64,000 bases of DNA from Phragmites australis (GCF_958298935.1 NC_084929.1:29205501-29269500); one strand, 5' to 3'. Counted from the first letter of the stretch, positions 12,201 through 23,760 are shown. The notes: generated by a model not told the origin, from the sequence alone. Numbers and translations: made by a program.

Positions 12201-15200
12201 TGTCGGCCACGCCTAAACAGCTTCCATTTTCGCCGAATCCATGGCAACGGCTTAGCTCGACACAATATGGCCCATGTATGCTACCTGTTGTTCGCCAAAC
12301 AAACACTTGGATCGCTTAACTGACAGTCGGTGCTCGCTCATCAAGAGAAATACCACCCGAATATGTTGAAGATGCTCAGACCATGAAACACTATAAATCA
12401 AGATGTCATAAAAAAATACGAGCACAAACTGACGAATGAAGGCCTTGAGAACATCATTCATGAGCGCTTGAAAGGGTGAAGCATTTGTGAGACCGAAAAA
12501 CATCACCAAAAATTCATAATGCCCTTGATGAGTGCGGAATGCCATCTTTTCAATGTTTGGTGGATGCATCTGGACTTGGTGATATCCGCTTCGAAGATCC
12601 AATTTGGTAAAGAATCGCACACCTTTTAATTCATCTAGCAGCTTGTTGATGACAGGAATTGGAAACTTGTCCTTCACCGTCTTGGTGTTCAAGGCATGAT
12701 AATCTACACAAAACACCATGACTCACCGTGCTTGCATACAAGGACAAGTGAAGAGAATGCCAATGTACTTCCCCGAATGATCCCTTGCTGTAACATCTCA
12801 ATGCATTGGCGCTCAATTTCATCTTTCAGCAGTTGGGGGTACTGATAGGGCCAAACATTAATTAGCGCAGTTCCCGACAACAGATGGACGTGGTGATCAA
12901 AACGGCATCGAGGGGGAAGACTTTGGGGAGCCTAAAAAATATCCACAAACCCAGCGAGCAGTAAGCTGAGGAGATCAGCGAACTGTAGCATGTGAAGGAG
13001 AGGTGCTGACACGGCGTCCATCCCGACCCACTGCACACGGTGATTGTTGCACCAAAATGACATGGACAGACGCTCAAAGTCTCATAGAACCGGCCCCAAA
13101 GTTTGCAACCATTGAACGCCGAGGACGATCTCATATCCTTCCAAGGGTAATACATATAGGTTGATGCAGAAACTCTCGCCGCCAATCCCAATTGAAGCAT
13201 TCTTGCAAATTCCTGAGCAAGGGAGGCGGTCACCATTGGCACGCCAACCGTCAGGCTCGGCTGTGGCACTGAAGTAAGGCCAAGCTGTCGCGTTGTGTGA
13301 ACGGCCACAAAGGAATGCGTGGACCCTGTTTCCACGAGCCGCGCAAGGTCTGGCCGACCACCTCAACTACCAGGTGCATCGTCTGACTGGACACAATGCT
13401 AGTGATGGCATGCATAGATATCTCAGGACCAGCGTATGTGGCATCATCATCCTGGACAATGTCGTCTTCAAGCTCGAGCAAGTAGATACCCTTCATTGTA
13501 CAATGTTGCAAATGTTCTTTCTAGAACTTCTCCGGGCAATTGAAGCAAAGGCCCTTGAGGCGCCAATCCGCCATCTCCACTGGTGACAATCGTGAAAATT
13601 GGGTACCCGCAGGCAGCACAATACGTAGAGGTGTGACCGAGGCTGTTGTAGATGCAACCGATGTAGAAGCATGGGGTGTCGTACCCTTGGATAGTCTTGT
13701 TGCGGCAGCAGTGCTACGACCGATCAGGACGGAAAGTGGAGGGTGAACCATGGGCGGCCCACTCGATGCGTGCATGTCATCTTCAAGCTCAAGGCGTCAA
13801 GCGAAGGCACGAGCCAAATTCATGGCGTCCTCCAATGTTGTCGGACGCTACAGCTCAACGTTAGTACGCAAAGGGTTACGAAGGCCAGCCATAAAGATGT
13901 TTACTTGCTGCATTTCCGTGACACCATCGTAGCATGACAGAAGCGTCAAGACCTGCTCTTGGTACTCTTCTACCGTCCCCGTGCGTCGTACATGCATAAG
14001 CTCCCTGATTGAGCTCCAGTCGATAATACTACTGGCGCGCGAAGCCAGTCATGTAGAAGGAGGCCAACCAAACCTTCTTCTCCTCTGGTGTTCGTTGGGT
14101 GAGAAAGAATTGATCGCGGCGATGAAGCCAGATGATCGAATCTTCCTTGCCATCGTAGTCCAGAAAGCGAAGCTTGTGGGCGTGTGTACCCGACCGAGCA
14201 ATCTGGACGCTAGAGCCCCGAGCGGATTGTGATCTCAAACTGGGCAGAGGCCCCGGCGTCTCCAATGCCTATGTTGCCAGCCTCATGGGCAAGTTGGCGA
14301 CTCTACGGATGACTGACCACCACATTGAGAGAGGAAAACTGGGTCTGGATGTGAGCAATTTCATCTCTATGGAGGTCGACGGCGAGCAAGATCCGATCAA
14401 GATTGGACGTGATCAGGGGCGGAGCTTCCTTGTGGCCAGTGGCCATGAACCCCCCCCCCCCCCCCGGGCTAGAAATTTTATTTAGAAAACTCTAATATTC
14501 ATCAGCTACATGCAAACAAAAACACCAGATTTATTGTGCATTTGGGTCTATCTCTTAGCTTGGCCCCCTTAACAATCTTCTTCAAGCTCTACCACTGGAC
14601 GTGATGTCGGCCATGGTCACAGGATCGCCCTAGACTAATACCAAAGATGATATGGCTAGGGATACAGAACGTACTCACCTTGCAAGGAGGCTCTGAGCAA
14701 CTGATTACGTGAACTATAAACTTTATTGAATACCCTCCTGCCGAACAATTCCAGCCCCTCTATATAGAGCTAGCTGGCGCCCGATTACATCCATACCTCC
14801 AACTTAACTGCTAACCAACCATATCTCTAGCTAACCAATTCTAATTTGAACTACTAACAATCTTTATCTCTAAGCTAATGAATCTAACCAATGCTAATTT
14901 ATCTATAACTTATCTCTACGGCAGCACATCTCCAACCGACCCTCACATGGACGCCGGCTTTGCCTTCTCTTTGTTTCTCCACCTGTATGTCCATCCGACA
15001 AAAACGTCCACAACATTTTGGCACTGAGGTGGCTTTTCAAAATCGCTTGTTTATTTCTTATTTTGGGTACAGTTGTTAGTTGGAAGCATCTTTTTTTTTT
15101 ATATGTAACAGCAAAAATCCCACTAGAATTGGTAAATGCTCCTCTAACTAACTAGATTCCATAGCGCATCACTGAATAGTACAGCAACTGCAAACAGACC

Positions 15201-16021
15201 CCAAGACAACATTACCTAGGGGCAAAAACTCTTTCAGGAACTATATTTAGTAGCAGTGTTTACTATTAGGAACACAGGGACTTCTTTATATCCTCAACTA
15301 AAGCAATAAATAGGTACCAGAAGCATCGGGAGTGAAGTGGGCCACTTATCAGTCCGTATGCTGAACAAAAGTAAAGTTCAATCAGTACTACAATCCAAAC
15401 GGTCATAAACTGGTGATGGCCCAGCCTAGCTCCCAAAGTACTAATCCACCTTATTCATCTAAAAACAACTCAAAAAACGATTTACTCAAACACCATCATC
15501 AGTACACACCTCTCTGTACTTCTGGAGGTACATCTTGAGGGGTTCGATGTAATCCTCGAACCCCAGCGTGGCCATCGCCCACAGCAGGTCGTCGCCGTTG
15601 ATGGTCTTCCGCTTCTCCCTCTGACACTTGTCGCTCGCCCTGCAAACAGCAAAACAAAAACGCCGACAGGTCAACACAAAACCCCCACATAAGCTAAAGC
15701 CCGAAATGCCGATGCAAATTCCCAACCAAGCCAAGCAAACTGAGCAGCAGCCAGTCAGCAAGACAGCTCCACTCAGGGCACTCACTCGCTGGTGATGAAG
15801 GAGATGAACTCGGAGACGCACTCCTGCACGGTCTCCTTGGCGTCCTTGGCGATCTTCCCGTTGGCCGGGATGGCCTTCTTCATGATGCGGCTGATGTTGG
15901 CGATGGGCAGGAACCTGTCCTGCTCCCTGACACCGCCCCCGCCACCCCCGCTGCCGCCCCTGGGGCTCTCGCTCTCGTGGCTCCCACCGCCGCCCCCGGG
16001 GCTCGCCGGGCCGTCCGCCAT
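3290..16021 (-). CDS. NF-YB: NF-YB (HAP3/CBF-A) subunit of the CCAAT-binding factor, six coding exons
   Basis: Histone-fold subunit that pairs with NF-YC and NF-YA to bind CCAAT promoter elements in the nucleus. Exons on the - strand are 16021-15786, 15639-15510, 4556-4551, 3878-3786, 3713-3663 and 3316-3290 (TGA at 3292-3290). All junctions are GT-AG and in frame, giving 180 residues. The N-terminus starts [10 protein letters not shown], followed by the conserved core [19 protein letters not shown], the [18 protein letters not shown] segment, and the plant C-terminal tail ending [15 protein letters not shown]. The length fits grass NF-YB2-type proteins of about 178-180 residues. The second coding intron (15509-4557) is about 11 kb and carries a nested gypsy insertion in the same orientation as the gene. 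The other introns are short. The start is fixed by the conserved N-terminus; the GTG codons upstream are not used. Closest known relatives from memory are maize and rice NF-YB2. Confidence 0.93.
4551..4556 (-). other. NF-YB: 6-nt microexon of NF-YB (ATGGAG, Met-Glu)
   Basis: On the - strand the sequence reads TTGCAG, then ATGGAG, then GTATGTG, so a 6-nt exon is bounded by a good acceptor and donor. It supplies the Met-Glu between ...KYRE (end of exon 2) and GDSKLTAK (start of exon 4), exactly as in other NF-YB proteins. Both flanking introns are phase 0. Confidence 0.88.
5017..5422 (-). repeat. 3' LTR of the intronic gypsy element
   Basis: Begins TGTTGTGG and ends CCATATCA on the - strand, with TATATAGAG-type promoter sequence inside. 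It contains a 53-bp internal tandem duplication around 5190-5295 that the other LTR lacks, which accounts for most of the length difference (406 against 368 bp). Confidence 0.92.
5423..6083 (-). pseudogene. pol remnant: integrase C-terminus and chromodomain-like end
   Basis: Continuation of the integrase beyond the nested insertion. The - strand translation gives [13 protein letters not shown] followed by [17 protein letters not shown], the usual gypsy integrase C-terminal region. A chromodomain-like stretch follows ([15 protein letters not shown]) and ends [17 protein letters not shown] next to the purine tract. Confidence 0.88.
6084..7339 (+). repeat. 5' LTR of the nested element
   Basis: 1256 bp. 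Contains about three tandem copies of an 80-bp unit (around 6209-6420, core GTCCCCGAGTACCCAGAGTT) and a TATA-like TAGATAAAAGAGG near 6947. The transcript start should lie shortly downstream of that box. Confidence 0.9.
7400..7732 (+). CDS. Short ORF inside the nested element (gag N-terminus remnant?)
   Basis: 110 codons from ATG, starting about 60 bp after the primer-binding site. It is Ala, Pro, Gln and Arg rich with no zinc knuckle or protease. The position fits the N-terminal leader of a gag gene in large-LTR gypsy elements, but I see no diagnostic motif, so function is unknown. Confidence 0.35.
   Translation: MADGHRLQRPDSGSYEEMENGAQGGASSTASIAPTHPQWRQQSAHTAPPRVGDNGVGPSRAVTTAGGPPNPQQAAIVPAARSASEQRRAPIRRKLNFGDADPESAAASTP
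8030..8960 (+). repeat. Internal direct repeats of the nested element
   Basis: A block containing AGCACTACCGAGCCTCT, TCTCGGGTAATCCTACC, GTGGTCAGGACCGCCTAGA and GTCGGTGCTCGGCCTGGTC occurs at about 8040-8215 and again at about 8790-8945, with a shorter copy at about 8340-8410. Together they fill much of the interior, so it was built by duplication and not from a coding region. Confidence 0.75.
9644..10848 (+). repeat. 3' LTR of the nested element
   Basis: 1205 bp and closely similar to 6084-7339, with the same 80-bp subrepeats at about 9718-9920. The TG start has become TA. It ends in CACCGACA next to the CCGTC target repeat. Confidence 0.92.
10849..13370 (-). pseudogene. pol remnant: protease, reverse transcriptase, RNase H, integrase (first part)
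   Basis: Protease-like segment [13 protein letters not shown] near 13335, where the catalytic Asp of the DSG/DTG motif is replaced. Reverse transcriptase lies at 12719-12252 with FCVDYHALN and [13 protein letters not shown]. Its active-site box reads FFYDILIYS in place of FFDDILIYS, so one catalytic Asp is lost. RNase H lies near 12110-11736 (FVVDYDASG...). The integrase zinc-binding region ([12 protein letters not shown]) and core ([11 protein letters not shown]) lie at 11558-11005. The integrase frame is cut at 10848 by the nested element and resumes at 6083. Confidence 0.88.
13300..14400 (-). pseudogene. gag remnant of the intronic gypsy element
   Basis: In three frames on the - strand the translation shows the retrotransposon gag pattern: [20 protein letters not shown], then WLASFYMTG, then [18 protein letters not shown], then a zinc-knuckle start LCFNCPEKF that runs into a stop. 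The frames are broken by several indels, so no capsid protein can be made. Confidence 0.8.
14414..14585. mobile_element. hAT-like MITE remnant with a poly-C tract
   Basis: Starts CAGGGGCGGAGC, a terminal sequence I associate with plant hAT elements, and contains a run of about 16 C. The expected inverted terminus at the other end is not clear. It interrupts the gag region of the intronic gypsy element. Confidence 0.3.
14648..15015 (-). repeat. 5' LTR of the intronic gypsy element
   Basis: Matches 5017-5422 over its whole length with scattered substitutions, has the same TG/CA ends, and is flanked on its outer side by TTTTG at 15016-15020. Confidence 0.92.
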
Positions 16022-16314
16022 GCGCTCCTCCTGCACCACCACTCACCAACCGAAACCCTAGATCCATCAGCTAAGCCCGCCCAATCCTAACCCCTCGCGG
16101 AGGCGGGAGCAGAGGAGGGAGTCGTACCTTATATAAGCGCGAGCGACCGGGAGGCGAGGTGGCGAGCGCGCGGGGAGGGCGGGGGCGAGGTGGGGAAGCG
16201 AGCGAGCAGAGCGAGCTGCGGTGACTGCGGCGAGTGGGAGATCGGACGCTGGAGAAGAGAAGGCGGCTCGGGCGGGTGCGATGCAGAGGGTGGAGGTATC
16301 CGGGCCGTTCGTGG

Positions 16315-16325
16315 GGTATATATAG
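16315..16325 (-). promoter_or_regulatory. NF-YB: TATA box of NF-YB
   Basis: On the - strand CTATATATACC lies about 290 bp upstream of the ATG. A second TATA-like stretch lies at 16128-16136, but it is directly followed by a donor-like AAGGTACGA, and GTGCAG precedes the ATG by 9 nt. I therefore infer a 5' UTR exon from about 16285 and a short 5' UTR intron. Confidence 0.5.
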
Positions 16326-16594
16326 CCCGGCGCGGGCGCCGCCTCGAGGGAGAGCCTGGCGCAGGGTGGTTACTGTTCAGTGGGGCAGGTCTCTCTCGAT
16401 TATTTTTTTTCCTTTATTTCCTTTTTTTTTCCCTTTTGGCCTGTGTTTGAGGCTGTGATTTGGGATGAAAAGAAAAATTGCGGCAAGTTAAATTGGAATC
16501 AATACTATATATTAAATATATTAAAGCTCTAAGAACTGGAACGATTCTAGGATAAAATACTGTAGCTACTGTTTATATGGGTCCTATGTATTTA

Positions 16595-17115
16595 TACATG
16601 TATATATATGGGTATAGATACATATATATATATATATGTATGTATGTATATGTATACATGTACATATGCATATACATATCCATATAGTATGGATACATAT
16701 ACATATATGTATACATATACCTGTATATATGCATATACATATCCGTATATTTACATATATAATATATTTTTTAGAAATCTAAAAAAAAGCGAAAGGTATA
16801 ATAGTTATATTGATAAATCGGCTGAAATAATCTAAAATGCACAGAAAAATATCTAAAACTCAAAAAAAATATGAAGCAAATTTTTAGGTTCATATTACTA
16901 TCATCTACATATTAAAATTATATGCATGCATAAAAATAATATTGTTTTCCCCATAATTAAATGAATGTGTTAAATATAATAAATTCATAATTAATTTTTG
17001 AGATGTCCAAAATTGGTGAACCTAATTTTTTTTAGTCTTCTTTTATCATGTTCCGTACAACAACAAAAATTGGTGCGGTGTAGGCACGCCAATCCGCCTA
17101 GTTATTGGTGACGAC
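16595..17115. repeat. AT-rich repeat, left arm of a long inverted pair
   Basis: Begins with about 180 bp of TA/TATG microsatellite and continues with unique AT-rich sequence. The reverse complement of 22165-22605 matches it closely over several hundred bases, including CTAAAACTCAAAAAAA and GTGAACCTAATTTTT. Confidence 0.8.
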
Positions 17116-18900
17116 GCCAGGACGGATTCTTTTCTCAGTTGAATGCCTAGAAAATAATGCAAAAAAACTATCTAGTGCATATAAATCAATCAAAATGCGT
17201 GAAAAGACAAAAAAATGCCAAATATGTCAAATAAAAAATGACGAGAGAAATAAAAAAAATGCATGCGATAAATATATGAAAAATTGAAGGGGAAGTAAGA
17301 ATTTTAAACTGTGTTCCATTAACCGTCATGTCAAATCACTATCATAGAGTCATAGAAAGTAGACGATATGCTATAAATAGTTTCTCAGGAGCTATCATAG
17401 ATAAAATATCTTTAGATGTTTGCTAAGATAGACGTGTTTATAATAAGATAGGCGGCTATGTGTGAATGAACTCACAGATAATTTTTATAAATCCGTTTGT
17501 TTCTATCATACAAACACATTTGACTTTTAGAAAAATCCGTTTGTGATATTATCACATATAGTTTCTTGATAGATCTGTTTGTGTCTATTCGGTAGACAAA
17601 GATGGATTTTATAAACACTCGTCCATATTTAAATACCCATGAACATTTTCAAATTTGATTGCCCATCTCCCGTCTCTTTTGGCTTCCAACACACACGAAT
17701 CAATTGTCTCCCTAAGACTCTTTTGCTTTCTACACACAACGCCTCGTCTGCCTTAATATAAAGCGATAAGAAGTGTTCTTCTTCCTAACTTGTTATATCC
17801 AATGAGTATTCTACATCCTCACTCGTCATCAGTGTCGGAGAAACGAGATCTCGGTGGGGAGCGCATCTCTTTCACTGCACCGAGGTGAGTATCATACGGT
17901 TCTCTTCGCGGTTTAGTTAGAGTTTGTTAGGTTTTCATTGCCTCAATTTGTGTAACTGATGGCACAACATTGTTTCCTTCGTAGATCTACAATGACGCAA
18001 TTCACGATAATCAAAAGGTGGCATGATGGGTTGTCCCTATGGCGGCTTCAACGGTGCGGATGCTTGGCATCGACTTCAAACCAGTGGACTTCGTCTTCTT
18101 CGCTACTGTGAAGGCCCCTTCCATCAACCCTATGTACTTTGTCATTGTGTTCTCCATTCAGTTCTATCCAATAAAAATATCTCCATTGTTGTTCGTTAGA
18201 ATGGAGACATTTTCATCAACTACAAGACATACTTGAATATCTATTTCTTGTTGAACTCTGGCTGGCAGTTTGGCAGCAACGTAGTTTGGTTCTGGCTGAT
18301 GCGTGAAATCGTCAAGGTGCAGCCAGATCCGAATGATTGCGAGCTGCTAATTGAAGATAAATCTTATGTTGACATTATGTTGAAACACAGAAGGTTGAGA
18401 TGATGTATATCATCTCATCTTTTTGAAAGATGGCGTCGATCGACCAAGTTGTCGATCACTTTTTGTCTTTTTGGAAGACGGTGTCACCATGTGTGATGTT
18501 CTTAATCTTTGTGATACACACACACATGTGTTTGTGTTATGAACAAGATGTCAATGTGTTTAATTTGAGAATCATAAAGTGTGTATATGTGTAACTATTT
18601 ACCCTATAAGCAAATTTGCTTCCTGGCTTAGGGAGAGGGAGACACAGATGGTTTAAAAAATCCGTCTGGAATAATAAACACAGAGGGGTTCAAACAAAAC
18701 CCCTACGTGACTCTTAGTGATCACAGACAGGTTTAAACAAACATTGTATGTGACTCTTACTACGCACAGACGGTTATCTGAAAAAATTATCTATGTGTAA
18801 TGTATTGCAGATGGTTCTGAAACCAACTGTAACAAACTCAATATCACACACACTTTTGTAAAATGGAACATATAAATGTGAGGAACCAACTAAATAGTAT
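17115..18900. other. Non-coding, possible CACTA-like element
   Basis: No convincing coding sequence. The ends carry repeated short motifs of the kind seen in CACTA subterminal regions: AAATCCGTTTGT-type copies at 17490-17600, and CAGACGG/CAGATGG-type copies at 18630-18820. I cannot find a clean CACTA/TAGTG terminal pair, so this is a suggestion only. A 65-codon open frame at 18039 has no recognisable content. Confidence 0.25.
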
Positions 18901-18959
18901 TTCAATTAATCATCAGGACGGTTATTTGTTTAATCATAACCACGATGATTAACCGAAAT

Positions 18960-21560
18960 ACCATCTAGATAGTCCTGGCATGTGTTTTGTGCGCAAGATC
19001 GAAACACATGCATTTTCTAACATATAACATCATAACAAAGCTTAAGAAAGAGTGAGTAATTAAATTACATTTCAAGTTCTGAAGCATTTAACCATTTACA
19101 TAATTTACAACAAAAGGGAACTAGGAGGATAAAGAACAATTCACCTCCTAACCAAAACTAAAAACTCTGCAGTGGAAGATTAACACCTATAAACCAACAA
19201 AAGATAGGTGAAGCCATATGCCCTTAGGCTCCACCCAAAAGCCTCGCTGCACGAGTAGTTTGCACTACTTATTCCCGCCACCTGCATCGGCAGGCGTGAA
19301 TTAGCCAAACACGAGCTCCTCATCATCGGTAGAATCTAAAAGAGAAGCGTGAGTATGAAGGTACTCGCAAAACTTAATCCATAATGGGTACATATAAATA
19401 ACCCGACTCTAAGGAGAATGCATTGAGGTATTAGTAAGGAATTAGCCGCAAGATTAAGTAAATTCATATGCGTAAGCAACCTAGACTTTTATGTGTGAGT
19501 ATATATACTTAACTCAAGGCACAACTACCCTACAACATCAACCTGCACATAAATGCAAAAGGAACCATCTCCTATAATCAATAAACCTCAACGACCAAAT
19601 CCGACATACCTACCAATCAACCCAAATCTGGAAACTCTACGACCGATGTGGATGGATAGATGCATGCTCATAACCGAGAGCATGACAATTCAAATTGTTC
19701 TTACAACCTGCAGGAGGTACAACTTTACCCACATGCCCCATGTCCATCCTCTTGGCTCCCGAAATAATCTTTCTCATACCCGAAACTATCTACTTGCACA
19801 TGCCCCTATGGCACCGGGGTTACCATGAGCATGTCATGGACACCTCCTACTCCCTGCCACCTTGCTTCTCCTTTATTTTTCTTACACGTCGTAGGGCCGC
19901 AAGGCAAGCATCAGCACGACATATGATACTCAGTCCATTCGTCCATTATCTAAATATGTGGTTCTACGGAAAGTGCTAAAGCCAACAGCACTGACGGACA
20001 ATGCTTAAAAGATACAAGTGGTCTATGACATCCGGGCTCCTCTCTCAACATACCCCTAGCACCGTCCATATCTCGCCTCATCCTCATATTTTATACAACC
20101 CACATCATTGTCATTGTGTTTGTAAACAATAAGTAAACCATAAGCTCACGAACAACGGTTGAACCATTGCTCGCCTTCTACCGAGGACCTATGCATTTGC
20201 TAAGCATTTCGAATAACTCTTAAGTTAGACATCAACAATGTTATCAAGGCTACAAAGATATAGATCATCAACAACTCAAGGTAGAGATAATGCAAATCAA
20301 CATAGGTTCTACCCATCTAAACCTAACAATGGACCCACTACTCATGCAAACATACATAAAGAGTAATTTATCAAGTTATACAATGCGAGATCCAAATTAG
20401 TAGGTTGAGTATGCTTAGATGTTTGCCTTGCTGCTCCGGCGGTTGTCTGATACTCCCGACACGACACTCACATAACTCCGGTAGATTGGCGTCGCCTTCA
20501 CTCATTTGGACTATCGACGCTCTTTAAACGAATCAAGAATGCATTGCACAAACAACCAAATAGTGGAAAAATATGCATATGATGCATGCTTGAATATTAG
20601 TAGAGCACCATGGTTTGAAAACATTTATAAAAGACCACTAAATGATTAGGGTTCCAAAGTTTGAAACCCCGGGCAAGGTAACATAAGTACACACAACCTT
20701 GCATGGCTGGCGGTCAGATCGACGTGGAGGTGGTGGTCTGACCATCGACCTGCAGAAGGTTGTGGAGCCTGGCGGTTAGACCGACGGTATGTCGACGATC
20801 AGATTACCATCTGGCAGTCAGACCGACCCTAGTGGCGGTCTGATTGGGAGACCCTACTGGTGCCACTTTGCGAGGCCGTCGACGAAGGTTCTAGCAAAAC
20901 CTTCGATCACGAAGGGTACCAAAATGCTCTATGGGAGAAGTGGAGTGCTTCTAAAGTGATTTGGATAATATTCACCGAGCTAAACTCAAAATACTCTATA
21001 GATAAGCCATAGGCTAGGGTTAAGCTTGGGTCTAAATAGAATGGGGATCTATTAGAGCTCGAGAATGATGGAAAAATGGTAGGAGACGTCTCAACTTAGC
21101 GTAGGGAAGCTTTCTATTGGAGGGGATTACTCTGGGAAAGCTCCAATTTAGAGATTAGGCTCCAGGGTGGTTTGGGGCTTAAGGTGGAAGAAACGTGTAT
21201 AGGAACTCCTCCGACGAAGATGATGAATGGTATGAGCTCGAGGAAGCATTTGGAGAGTTCAAGGAGGTTCCCTCCATTGATCTCCGATCATCGTGGATGT
21301 TGAGGTGATATCTTCCTCTCTCTTAGTGTGAGTGAAGGAGTAAGTGAGAGTGAGAGTGTGTGTGAGAGAGTGAGTATAAGAGAGCTGACCGATTTTCTTA
21401 AGTAGAGTCTCTACGCTGTGGCGATCAGATCGCGGGAAGCTCACGTGGCAAGCCTACGTGAGTGCTCCGTGACGGTCAGACCGCGGGGAATCCCGGTCAG
21501 ACCACAAGAGCGGTCTTATGCTAAAAACTTGATTCTATTATTTTTTTTCTACTCTTCTTC
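18960..21560. other. Non-coding repeat sequence, probably LTR-retroelement derived
   Basis: No gene found. Several GGTCAGACCG-type motifs (20705-20870 and 21470-21515) and stretches typical of grass retroelement LTRs are present, but neither termini nor target duplications could be fixed. From 21590 to 21700 there is CTCCAGCAGATACT and CTCCAACAGCTACT, a pattern common at the ends of grass MITEs. Confidence 0.3.
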
Positions 21561-22164
21561 ATCTACAAGGCATTTAGGGTTTTTCTAAGACCATCTCCAG
21601 CAGATACTTTAAAAATTTATCCTCTATAATATTATTACAATATCCCCTATTTTTTCATCTCCAACAGCTACTCTATTTCCTACCTTCCATTACTTTCTAT
21701 CTCTACTCGGACCCACAGTCATTTGCTGTGCACAGTAATACAACCTCCTCCCTTCTCCCGCAAAAATTTGGTCCCTCTCTCCTCTCCCGCTTCCCTATAG
21801 AAGGCGAAACGGATGACGCTAGAGATAGATACGGATCGGCTAGATTGGCAAAGGACCACAGCATATGGATACGGATCAGCTTTGTCGATCCTGCTGGAGG
21901 TAGCCTAAAGAGCTCTAAACTACCTTCAAGTTACTTTTAAAATATGTTTAAACTCAAATTATCAAATGAATACGTATAAACATAATGCCATAATAATTAT
22001 AAATATTTAATCACGTGATTAACGTTTTTAGATGTGACAATAAACATCTGTGATAGCGTTTATGTATGATGCTCATGATCTGTATGTCAAGAATGGTTCT
22101 TGCCTTCCAAGCATGTGTAGGAAACGGTGCAGGGAGACACTTCTGATATCGAATGCCAGGTTCA

Positions 22165-22605
22165 GGTTTGCGAGATAAGGCACACTAGTCTGATTGGCGC
22201 GTCTACGCTGTGTCTATTTTTATTTTGCTGTGTAAAGCACGACAAAATAAGACTAAAAATTAGGTTCACAAATTTTGTACATTTCAATATTTATTTATGA
22301 AATTATTAATGTTAAACACATTCAATTAATTATAGAGAAAACAATAGTACTTTTATGCATGCACATAGTTTTAACATGTAGGTGAATGTAATACTAACTA
22401 AAAAATTTTGTTTCATATTTTTTTGAGTTTTAGATATTTTTCTTTGTATTTTAGATTTTTTCAACTAATTTATTAATGTAACTAATATTCATTTCGACAT
22501 TTTTCTAGATTTTTTTTTTAAAAATTACATACATATGTATATATATATATATATATACATATATACCTATATGTATATATATTCATACATATATATACAT
22601 GTATA
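22165..22605. repeat. AT-rich repeat, right arm of the long inverted pair
   Basis: Inverted relative to 16595-17115, with an estimated 75-85 percent identity by eye, ending outward in the same TATATATG microsatellite. Either the two are terminal inverted repeats of one large element, or independent insertions of one family. From 22606 to 23060 I see nothing further. Confidence 0.8.
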
Positions 22606-23061
22606 TGGCTCTGAGAGCTCGCCAATTCTGCCACTATTAGTAGATAGTATTGATATTGCTATGTCAGTGATGGATGTGAGCAAATATGTCAGTAAGGTAG
22701 CGTACTATATTGTTTGCTGTTATATTGGTGAACGGACATCTGTCAATCGGTACATTTAGGAACCCGGAATTGAACTGTTGAACTGTTCGTCACGTGGTAA
22801 TCATATTGAACATGTTTAATTTTATGTTGGTAATGCAATATAAAGCCTATTGATAGTGTACAGACTACCGATGTTTCTCGTACGAAAAAGGCCTATTTGC
22901 TTGGACGTTTCTTTACTTCAGTTCCTAGGATACTTTGCGAGCTTGACATACAAAATCCATGCTTGCTTGAAGCTACGTGTGTCCTCTCGAGTGCAAGTCT
23001 TGCATTTACTTATCTAGCATAATATGTTATTGATTTTTTAAATAAGTAAGTGTATGTGTAA

Positions 23062-23277
23062 CTAGAATTCGTGTGCACGCATATAATGGCAACCGGGTGC
23101 ATGACTTCTCTGAAGTAAATCAAACACCTCGGAACTCACACAAGTCACACCGCATGGTTTGATGGAATTACCATTCATGCTTAAAGATTTAGAAATGTTA
23201 GCTTTTCCAAACTCATGTTCATCCCTATTTGCTAGCAACTCGTCGGTTGTGCTTTCACCTTTCAGTATTCGGAACAT
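23062..23277 (-). other. Possible exon of an unrecognised gene
   Basis: An open frame of 71 codons on the - strand starting ATG, with a protein-like composition (segments FRILKGESTTDELL and KPCGVTCVSSEVFDLLQ). It lies about 480 bp downstream, in - strand sense, of a second exon-like segment at 23896-23761 and could belong with it. I know no matching family. Confidence 0.25.
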
Positions 23278-23760
23278 ACGACGATGACAGCTTGTATGAA
23301 CATACAGCTTTCCTCACAAGTTTATAAACAACCACCGAATGGTTTAGAAAAATATATATAGTCATTCAAGAAAATATCAATCATGAGGCGGAAAGTCTGT
23401 ACAAGTCACATTCAAAAATCAAGGCTGACGTTCTGATAAGATACTAACCAAACGCACCTTTAGACGGCGTGATTTTGCTTGCGACGCATGCAAACATGCC
23501 CATTGCCCTAGTAACAGAACTAAAATTATACTACAGTTTAGTTCGGAAGCTCCGAGACTTTTATTCTCTGCATGACGTGATTGTGATCACTTACTTTTAA
23601 GCACTGGCTTCTGGGCAAAGCAACAGGGGTATTAAACCATATCATCTTCAGGAATACAATTAACCAGCATATATTCCACAGAGCCGTATGATTGCATTCA
23701 GCTATAGCACCAGAACGGACGCAGGACGACTTGGATGTATCTGGAAGCGAGCCGACTCAC

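Larger units (their letters stand above)
5017..15015 (-). mobile_element. Ty3/gypsy chromovirus-type LTR retrotransposon in the NF-YB intron
   Basis: A complete element by its boundaries. LTRs lie at 5017-5422 and 14648-15015, and the 5-bp direct repeat TTTTG flanks both ends (5012-5016 and 15016-15020). On the - strand the order is 5' LTR, primer-binding site resembling TGGTATTAG (14643-14635, like the initiator-Met tRNA type), gag, protease, reverse transcriptase, RNase H, integrase, chromodomain-like end, and a purine-rich tract (AGGAGGGTGGAAA) against the 3' LTR. The coding part has many stops and frameshifts and is split by a second LTR element at 6084-10848. It lies in the same transcriptional direction as NF-YB. 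It is defective, with no intact frame. Confidence 0.93.

Noticed and set aside
15486..15785. NF-YB frame reading through intron 1 and on to VCTDDGV
   Set aside because: The read-through part contains intron sequence with clear GT-AG sites; the spliced model restores the conserved protein exactly.
18039..18236. 65-codon open frame on the + strand
   Set aside because: No conserved motif, no splice context, and it lies within repeat-like sequence.
22535..22759. Open frame starting MYIYIYIYIY
   Set aside because: Low-complexity translation of the TATA microsatellite; likewise 16608-16835.
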